Shown: positions 6,863-10,650 of the stretch, in pieces | How positions within the stretch are numbered: position 1 is the first letter of the stretch | Layout: the number at the start of each line of letters is the position of its first letter | Assembly (NCBI GenBank): GCA_900545505.1 | Contig: UQZC01000035.1 | Location: 1-10,650 of the forward strand | DNA from: an uncultured Collinsella sp. | GTDB taxonomy: Bacteria; Actinomycetota; Coriobacteriia; Coriobacteriales; Coriobacteriaceae | Length of the DNA stretch: 10,650 bases | Direction: 5' to 3' | The notes under the pieces: generated by a model | What the model saw: only the letters and a program-made list of their open reading frames with translations | Told to the model about the DNA's origin: nothing | Databases searched by the model: none | Position numbers and translations under genes: made by a program

Positions 6863-8433
6863 CTATTCCGCATCGACCACACGAAGCAGATATGCCACGC
6901 GCGTTGCGGCCGTGCACTTAAAACGCTCGTCCGCGCGAACTCCGGCGACCCACACCACGGCACCCCCCGGGGCCGTCCTCACCATGGGCACGCCGGCGCG
7001 CTCGGAAACGGGAATGCGAGCCTCACCTAGCAAGTCGGATACTTTCTTGCTTCGGCCACTCATCCCTAACGGGCACATCACGTCTCCCGGTGCGGGACCG
7101 TCCACCCACAGGCGCGCCAATCGCGCCTCGGCAGGGATCTCGCCACGCGAGCCCGCCAGGATCCGCTCACTATCGCTGTCGGCAAAACCCAGGGCAGCCG
7201 CGTCTACCAAAGCTGTCGCTTCCCCGGCAGCCGCGAGCTCACGGGCGCGGCGCACGATGTCGCATCCCGGCTCAACGACCATCGACTCTGCGACCAGCAT
7301 ACGTCCCCCGCCCAACGGCAAACGACCGGGCACGGTAACCCAGTCCGCGACCAGGCCCTCGCGAGCCACCGGCGCCTTAAACGCCAGCATGCCAAACTCA
7401 ATGCGTGCGTCAATCCCCGCCGGAAGCGTGACCGAGCCGGCACCCTCGGCAACGCAGGAAAGGACTCGCTCCACATGTCGCATCTCGGGACGAGCATCCG
7501 GATCGATGCGTTTGATCGCCAGTCGCACGATGCGCCGCGCGATTACCACCTCGGCCGCAGCAAGGCGCCTGGCATCGAGCACCAGCGCGCCCGCTGCCTC
7601 TTTGCGCAAACAGCTTCGAAACGCCCGTGCCGACAGCTGGGATAGAAACGCATCTTCATCACCCAAGATCTCACAGGCGGCGCCAATCGTCTTGCACACG
7701 CTCGCATTACGCTGTGCCACCACCGGCATTACCCGATGGCGCACGTAGTTTCGCAGATACGAGATATCCTCATTGCTCTCGTCTTCACGCCACGGCTGAC
7801 CATGTACCTGTAGATAGCCCACGAGCTCGCCATGAGTTAGGTCGAGCAAGGGACGCACCACGATATTCCTCCGGCGAGGAATGCTCGATAGACCAGCGGG
7901 CCCCGAACCCTTAATCGCGTTCATCAAAAACGTTTCCGCGCGATCCGAAGACGTGTGCGCGGTGCAGATACGAGCGTGTGGGCCGGGTGCGCGGGCCAGA
8001 TCCGAGCCGCCGTTCGCGGTGCCCCCGTCTGGGCGCAGAGCTCGCGAACATACCTTCGCGCCGCGGCATAGCGCACCTCGCGGGCAGCCGCCTCGATATT
8101 GCCCGATTCATCATCAAAATAGGCATGTTCAACACACAGCGGTAGACCATATTGTGCGCAGAGCTCACGCACAAAGGCCTCGTCGCCATCGGACGCCTTG
8201 CCGCGCAGATGATGGTTCACATGCAGCACGTGCAGTCGCTCGCGCGCGATGGGGGCAACACCGCGTCCGTCTTGGATATCCAGCTTTGATGTGCACGCCA
8301 TAAGAAGCAGTGCCGTCGAGTCCGCGCCGCCTGATACCATGAGCACGACAGGAGCAGCCTGCTGTCTCGTCCGGGTCTCATCGACTGCCCCAGGCACGGC
8401 ATGGTGTCCATAATGCTGAGATACCGTAGGCAT
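6863..8433 (-). pseudogene. tilS: tRNA(Ile)-lysidine synthase TilS, interrupted by an apparent frameshift
   Basis: TilS converts C34 of the CAU-anticodon tRNA-Ile to lysidine so that it reads AUA. The first frame (8433 to 7924) encodes the N-terminal PP-loop half with SGGADS at 34-39 and HVNHHLRG. After CAQTG its homology ends and it runs to a TGA at 7924-7926. The rest continues in the -1 frame with AHTSSDRAET, MNAIKGSG and a normal TilS C-terminal domain (LGMSGRSKKVSDLL, then VRADERFK) ending at 6863. One base missing from the five-base C run at 8022-8026 (G run in the gene) would restore a single frame, with favourable codons across the join. AGGAGG (8440-8445) lies 6 nt before the start. 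The first TGA and an ATG share one base, but a two-chain product would lose the AHTSSDRAET motif. A sequencing error is as likely as a real mutation. Confidence 0.85.
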
Positions 8434-8461
8434 TTGCTTCCTCCTCTATTCGTCCGCACCC

Positions 8462-8467
8462 ATTGTA
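8462..8467 (-). promoter_or_regulatory. Candidate -10 element (TACAAT) of the tilS cluster
   Basis: Read leftward, TACAAT lies 28 nt before the tilS start codon. GAGACA (8483-8488, 4 of 6 to TTGACA) lies 15 nt upstream, a short spacing. The element occupies the 48-nt gap between the divergent tilS and MBL-fold genes, so the two promoters must overlap. For the rightward gene only a weak TATCCT (8466-8471) is seen. Confidence 0.5.
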
Positions 8468-8481
8468 TCCTTTGGAATCTT

Positions 8482-9291
8482 ATGTCTCGTCTGCACCTTC
8501 ATATCCTCGGCAGTGGCTCTAAAGGCAACTGCGCGCTCATCGAGGGCCCGCAGGGGCTCATTATGGTCGATGACGGACTGTCTCGCCGCGAGACATTAAA
8601 GCGCATGGCAGAACTGGGGCTCTCGGCTGACAACGTCTCGGCTCTTCTCATTACTCATGAGCATAGCGATCACATCAAGGGCCTCGATATCTGGTGCAAG
8701 CACTGGCACGGCCCCCTCTTTGCCAGCAGGGGCACTCTTTCGAACAAAGAAAATCTTTCGCATCTGCCTGTCGAGGAATTCGATCCCGGTGACACCCTTT
8801 CCATTGCCGGCATCCACGTGCAAACCTACTCAACATCACACGATGTCATCAATCCAGTCGGCTATCGATTCAATGCTCTCGATGATTCCATCGGCTTTGC
8901 CACCGACACCGGAGAGCTATCGAGCCAAGCCATGAACACCCTCAAAGATTGTCGAGTCCTCGCGCTCGAGAGCAACCATGATGTGACCATGCTGCGCGAG
9001 GGAGAATATCCCCGCTTTCTTCAGGAGCGCATCCTGTCTGCAAGGGGACACCTCTCCAATGGCCAAGCCGCCGAAGCCGCGCGCGAACTTGTTACCGATC
9101 GCACCGAACAGCTCATTGCCATGCATATCAGCCAAGATAACAATCGTCCGAGCCTTACCGTCAAAAGCTATGCCAAAGCTCTGGCCGCAACCCTGGATGA
9201 CGAGGTCGGCAGCTCCGCAACCCTTCTCCAAGGATCGCGAAAACTCTCGATACGCCCTGCGAGTCAGTATCAGCCGGCAACCATTCAATAG
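8482..9291 (+). CDS. Metallo-beta-lactamase-fold hydrolase, YycJ/WalJ-like
   Basis: This 269-residue cytosolic protein has the MBL metal-binding set: THEHSDH (58-64), H120 in TSHD, D142 in FATDTG, and H215 in AMHIS. The opening HILGSGSKGNC (7-17), the LESNHD stretch (162-167) and HLSN (190-193) are the pattern of YycJ/WalJ proteins, described as nucleases (WalJ as a 5'-3' exonuclease). The usual neighbours of walJ (walR, walK) are absent here, so I give no symbol. The start at 8482 is chosen because the family domain begins at once. Its ribosome-binding site is weak (GGA at 8474-8476) and the leader would be very short. It diverges from tilS and converges on hsp20. Family assignment is firm; the nuclease role is inferred. 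Confidence 0.9.
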   Translation: MSRLHLHILGSGSKGNCALIEGPQGLIMVDDGLSRRETLKRMAELGLSADNVSALLITHEHSDHIKGLDIWCKHWHGPLFASRGTLSNKENLSHLPVEEFDPGDTLSIAGIHVQTYSTSHDVINPVGYRFNALDDSIGFATDTGELSSQAMNTLKDCRVLALESNHDVTMLREGEYPRFLQERILSARGHLSNGQAAEAARELVTDRTEQLIAMHISQDNNRPSLTVKSYAKALAATLDDEVGSSATLLQGSRKLSIRPASQYQPATIQ

Positions 9292-9299
9292 ACTGTCCT

Positions 9300-9347
9300 A
9301 GACAGCAAAAGGGGCCGAGAATCGCTTCCCAGCCCCTTTTGCTGTCT
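9300..9347. terminator. Strong bidirectional hairpin terminator
   Basis: The 16-nt arms at 9300-9315 and 9332-9347, containing GCAAAAGGGGC and its complement, pair perfectly around a 16-nt loop. A TTTT run (9347-9350) follows on the plus strand. It starts 8 nt after the MBL-gene stop, and the leftward hsp20 stop lies 26 nt beyond the far arm. A small CTGTC/GACAG dyad (9293-9305) overlaps the left arm and could form an alternative stem. Confidence 0.88.
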
Positions 9348-9373
9348 TTTCATAGCGCAGAACACCAACGAAG

Positions 9374-9805
9374 TTAGTCGATGGAGATCTTCGTAACGTT
9401 CTTCTTCTCGACGATCTTGGGAACCGTAACGGTCAGGATGCCGTCAGCGTACTTAGCCGAGAGGCCCTCGCTCGAAGCGTCCTTAAGGTACACGCCACGC
9501 GTCGCGCTGTACGAGCTGAACTCCTTCTGCAGGAAGTTCTTGCCCTCGTTCTCCTCGTCTTCCTCGACATTCACGCTAATGGACAGACGGCCCTCGTTAA
9601 GCTCGACATCGATATCGTCCTTGGCGACGCCGGTCAGATAAGCCTTGACCTCATAGCCATCGCCCTTATCCTCAACGTCAACGGGGAACGCCTTAGAGGC
9701 AATCGAGCTGTTCGCTAGGTCGCTCATATCATCAAACAGATCGAACAGCGAGCTTGCAGAGGGACGAACGCCAAAAACCGAACGATAAGGAACCATGCTT
9801 GCCAT
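9374..9805 (-). CDS. Hsp20 / alpha-crystallin small heat-shock protein
   Basis: This 143-residue ATP-independent holdase keeps unfolding proteins soluble during stress, working as an oligomer in the cytosol. A short N-terminal arm (1-38, with SSLFDLFDDM) precedes an alpha-crystallin domain at about 39-131. PVDVEDKGDGYEVKAYLTGV is at 41-60, and the signature ADGILTVTVPK at 120-130 has the expected G-x-L. The C-terminal I-x-I oligomerisation motif is ISI (140-142). AAAGGAG (9814-9820) lies 8 nt before the ATG at 9805, which sets the start; a second ATG at 9796 is possible. The same frame is open further upstream, but that part lies in the regulatory region. The leader can fold so that its AGGA is paired, suggesting temperature-sensitive translation. 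No HAIR or CIRCE consensus is visible. Confidence 0.95.
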   Translation of the reverse strand: MASMVPYRSVFGVRPSASSLFDLFDDMSDLANSSIASKAFPVDVEDKGDGYEVKAYLTGVAKDDIDVELNEGRLSISVNVEEDEENEGKNFLQKEFSSYSATRGVYLKDASSEGLSAKYADGILTVTVPKIVEKKNVTKISID

Positions 9806-9814
9806 GTTTACCAC

Positions 9815-9826
9815 TCCTTTATAGGA
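9815..9826 (-). promoter_or_regulatory. Hairpin masking the hsp20 Shine-Dalgarno
   Basis: In the leftward transcript UCCU (9826-9823) can pair with AGGA (9818-9815), the core of the hsp20 ribosome-binding site, around an AUAA loop. Just upstream GACU/AGUC (9825-9828 with 9833-9836) forms a competing stem. Such short stems would melt easily. RNA thermometers are common in hsp20 leaders, but this does not match the ROSE or fourU classes. Confidence 0.4.
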
Positions 9827-9871
9827 CTGCCGAGTCATCTTCCAGGTGACTGGGACTTCTTTTGACGCTCT

Positions 9872-9900
9872 TATATATGCCCACCCAGTGCTCATATATA
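9872..9900. promoter_or_regulatory. AT-rich inverted repeat upstream of hsp20, possible operator or promoter
   Basis: TATATATG (9872-9879) and CATATATA (9893-9900) are exact reverse complements separated by 13 nt, so the half-sites are 21 bp apart, two helical turns. The surrounding 9870-9945 is AT-rich and has two ACTATAA copies (9906-9912, 9930-9936), each reading TATAGT (a good -10 hexamer) leftward. I infer the hsp20 promoter and perhaps its operator lie here, but cannot pick one -10. Confidence 0.45.
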
Positions 9901-9977
9901 CATCGACTATAAAGTTTTTTGAGTCCAGTACTATAAGCATATCTAAGTGCGTATGACTCATGTTTTAGGAAGGTTAA

Positions 9978-9990
9978 GGTTCTTTGAACC
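9978..9990. promoter_or_regulatory. 13-bp dyad GGTTC-TTT-GAACC in the hsp20/membrane-protein gap
   Basis: GGTTC (9978-9982) and GAACC (9986-9990) form a perfect palindrome around TTT, preceded by AGGTTA (9971-9976), which resembles AGGTTC. It lies in the 277-nt gap between divergent genes, 48 nt before the rightward -10. It could be a repressor site for either gene; no known regulator consensus is matched. Confidence 0.3.
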
Positions 9991-10037
9991 AGAGCTTAAA
10001 TACCGAGTATGTCCCCAGCTACAAATAACAAGGGGCT

Positions 10038-10043
10038 TACAAT
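10038..10043 (+). promoter_or_regulatory. Candidate -10 element (TACAAT) of the membrane-anchored protein gene
   Basis: TACAAT ends 39 nt before the ATG at 10083. No clear -35 is found at 16-18 nt. The hexamer and distance match the other TACAAT sites in the window. Confidence 0.5.
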
Positions 10044-10082
10044 GAGCGCGTACACGTTGTTGGTAACGAGCTAAAGGGCATC

Positions 10083-10550
10083 ATGGACGACCAAAACCAG
10101 AACAATATGTTTATGCCGACGCAGGGGGAAGATACTTCCACGCAGCCGCCACGGTTCCATCGCCCCCACATCTCGCAAGAGCCCATTAATGATCCGGAGC
10201 CCGAGTATGTGACGAGAAATCGATATCAAACACTCGAGGATGCCCAAACGGGGCGTAAACATATGGGCGTCGCCTCGGGAGACCCTGTATATCTGAAAGA
10301 CGCACCATTATCTAAAAACAGCGCAGCTAGTGATGAGCCGATGAAAGCATCCGCCACTCATCAACAAAGAGGTCCTCGACCAAAGCAAACCTTGACGCAT
10401 TCGGCTCGCTATCTCGAAACGCCAAAACAGGGAAAATCAATCTTCGTTTCATCAAGTAAACGACGCAAGCAGCATCGACTGACAATCCTGCTTTTGATCA
10501 TTGTGGCCATAGCAGTTGCCCTTGTTATTCGATTTATCTTCTTTAAATAA
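10083..10550 (+). CDS. Unrecognised protein with a C-terminal membrane anchor
   Basis: I do not recognise this 155-residue protein. Residues 1-125 are hydrophilic and look disordered: the start is Gln/Asn-rich, prolines are frequent (QEPINDPEPE at 32-41) and Lys/Arg are scattered. A basic cluster SSSKRRKQHR (123-132) precedes one strongly hydrophobic segment (133-154), leaving one residue after it. By the positive-inside rule the long N-terminal part should be cytoplasmic, giving a tail-anchored arrangement. There is no signal peptide, cysteine or catalytic motif. AAAGGG (10073-10078) lies 4 nt before the ATG. Its codons are less GC-rich than those of neighbours and include an AUA (10509-10511). 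It diverges from hsp20. It could be a lineage-specific envelope or division accessory, but that is a guess. Confidence 0.8.
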   Translation: MDDQNQNNMFMPTQGEDTSTQPPRFHRPHISQEPINDPEPEYVTRNRYQTLEDAQTGRKHMGVASGDPVYLKDAPLSKNSAASDEPMKASATHQQRGPRPKQTLTHSARYLETPKQGKSIFVSSSKRRKQHRLTILLLIIVAIAVALVIRFIFFK

Positions 10551-10617
10551 AGGCTCAATACCAAAAACGATAAGATCGTCTGGTGTAATAGAGTCATTTA
10601 CGCCCCGTAAACGCAAA

Positions 10618-10645
10618 AAGGGGGAGGCCGCGAGGCCTCCCCCTT
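10618..10645. terminator. Hairpin terminator at the window edge, probably bidirectional
   Basis: AAGGGGGAGGCC (10618-10629) pairs perfectly over 12 bp with GGCCTCCCCCTT (10634-10645) around a GCGA tetraloop. The better U-tract (TTTTT) is on the leftward strand, implying a convergent minus-strand gene just outside the window. Two smaller dyads precede it: ACGAT/ATCGT (10567-10579) and TTTACG/CGTAAA (10597-10611). Confidence 0.8.
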
Positions 10646-10650
10646 CTCAG

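Noticed and set aside
6714..7748. A 344-codon plus-strand open frame opposite tilS
   Set aside because: Ser/Arg/Thr/Ala-rich shadow of the tilS C-terminal coding frame, with no ribosome-binding site or domain.
8022..8026. Programmed -1 frameshift site in tilS
   Set aside because: The run does not form an X-XXY-YYZ heptamer in the upstream frame, and TilS is not known to me to be recoded, so a base loss or sequencing error is simpler.
9920..9960. TGAGTC/GACTCA pair, considered as a HAIR-type HspR site
   Set aside because: The half-sites are 29 nt apart rather than 7 and do not match CTTGAGT-N7-ACTCAAG.
9806..9961. N-terminal extension of Hsp20 to an upstream ATG at 9961
   Set aside because: The extension covers the AT-rich promoter-like region, while a good ribosome-binding site precedes 9805, where the typical Hsp20 N-terminus begins.

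Overview
The window looks like chromosomal DNA from a GC-rich Gram-positive of the Coriobacteriia, most likely Collinsella or a close relative. This rests on protein style, G/C-rich third codon positions and the tilS-hpt-ftsH order common in Gram-positives; no rRNA or other marker is present to confirm it. It is mostly housekeeping sequence. I see no CRISPR array, prophage, toxin-antitoxin pair, insertion sequence with a transposase, tRNA or rRNA.

Layout. A TrmA/RumA-family RNA uracil-C5 methyltransferase (+, 142-1590) converges on a YcdX-type PHP phosphoesterase (-, 1669-2490), with a bidirectional terminator between them. Upstream of the PHP gene on the same strand lies a PLP-dependent aminotransferase (-, 2656-3840). 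The gap between these two holds a hairpin and a parS-like 16-mer. A 60-bp perfect-arm palindrome (3901-3960) resembling REP/RAYT-type mobile hairpins separates the aminotransferase promoter region from the ftsH terminator. The leftward cluster tilS-hpt-ftsH follows (8433 down to 4030); hpt and ftsH are separated by one base. tilS is broken by an apparent -1 frameshift. Divergent from tilS is a YycJ/WalJ-type metallo-beta-lactamase-fold hydrolase (+, 8482-9291). It converges on an Hsp20 small heat-shock protein (-, 9374-9805) with a strong shared hairpin terminator. Divergent from hsp20 is an unrecognised small protein with a C-terminal membrane anchor (+, 10083-10550). A last hairpin at the window edge suggests another convergent gene beyond it.

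How the genes work together. FtsH (membrane protease) and Hsp20 (holdase) belong to protein quality control. TilS and the methyltransferase act on tRNA and probably rRNA, and Hpt on purine salvage. Five genes or operons carry the hexamer TACAAT 24-39 nt before the start codon, a consistent -10-like signal with poor -35 boxes.

The points most worth a second look are the tilS frameshift in a genome that uses AUA codons, the 3901-3960 palindrome, the parS-like site, the structured hsp20 leader, and the methyltransferase's basic tail where family members normally carry a TRAM domain. I found no convincing new multi-gene system.
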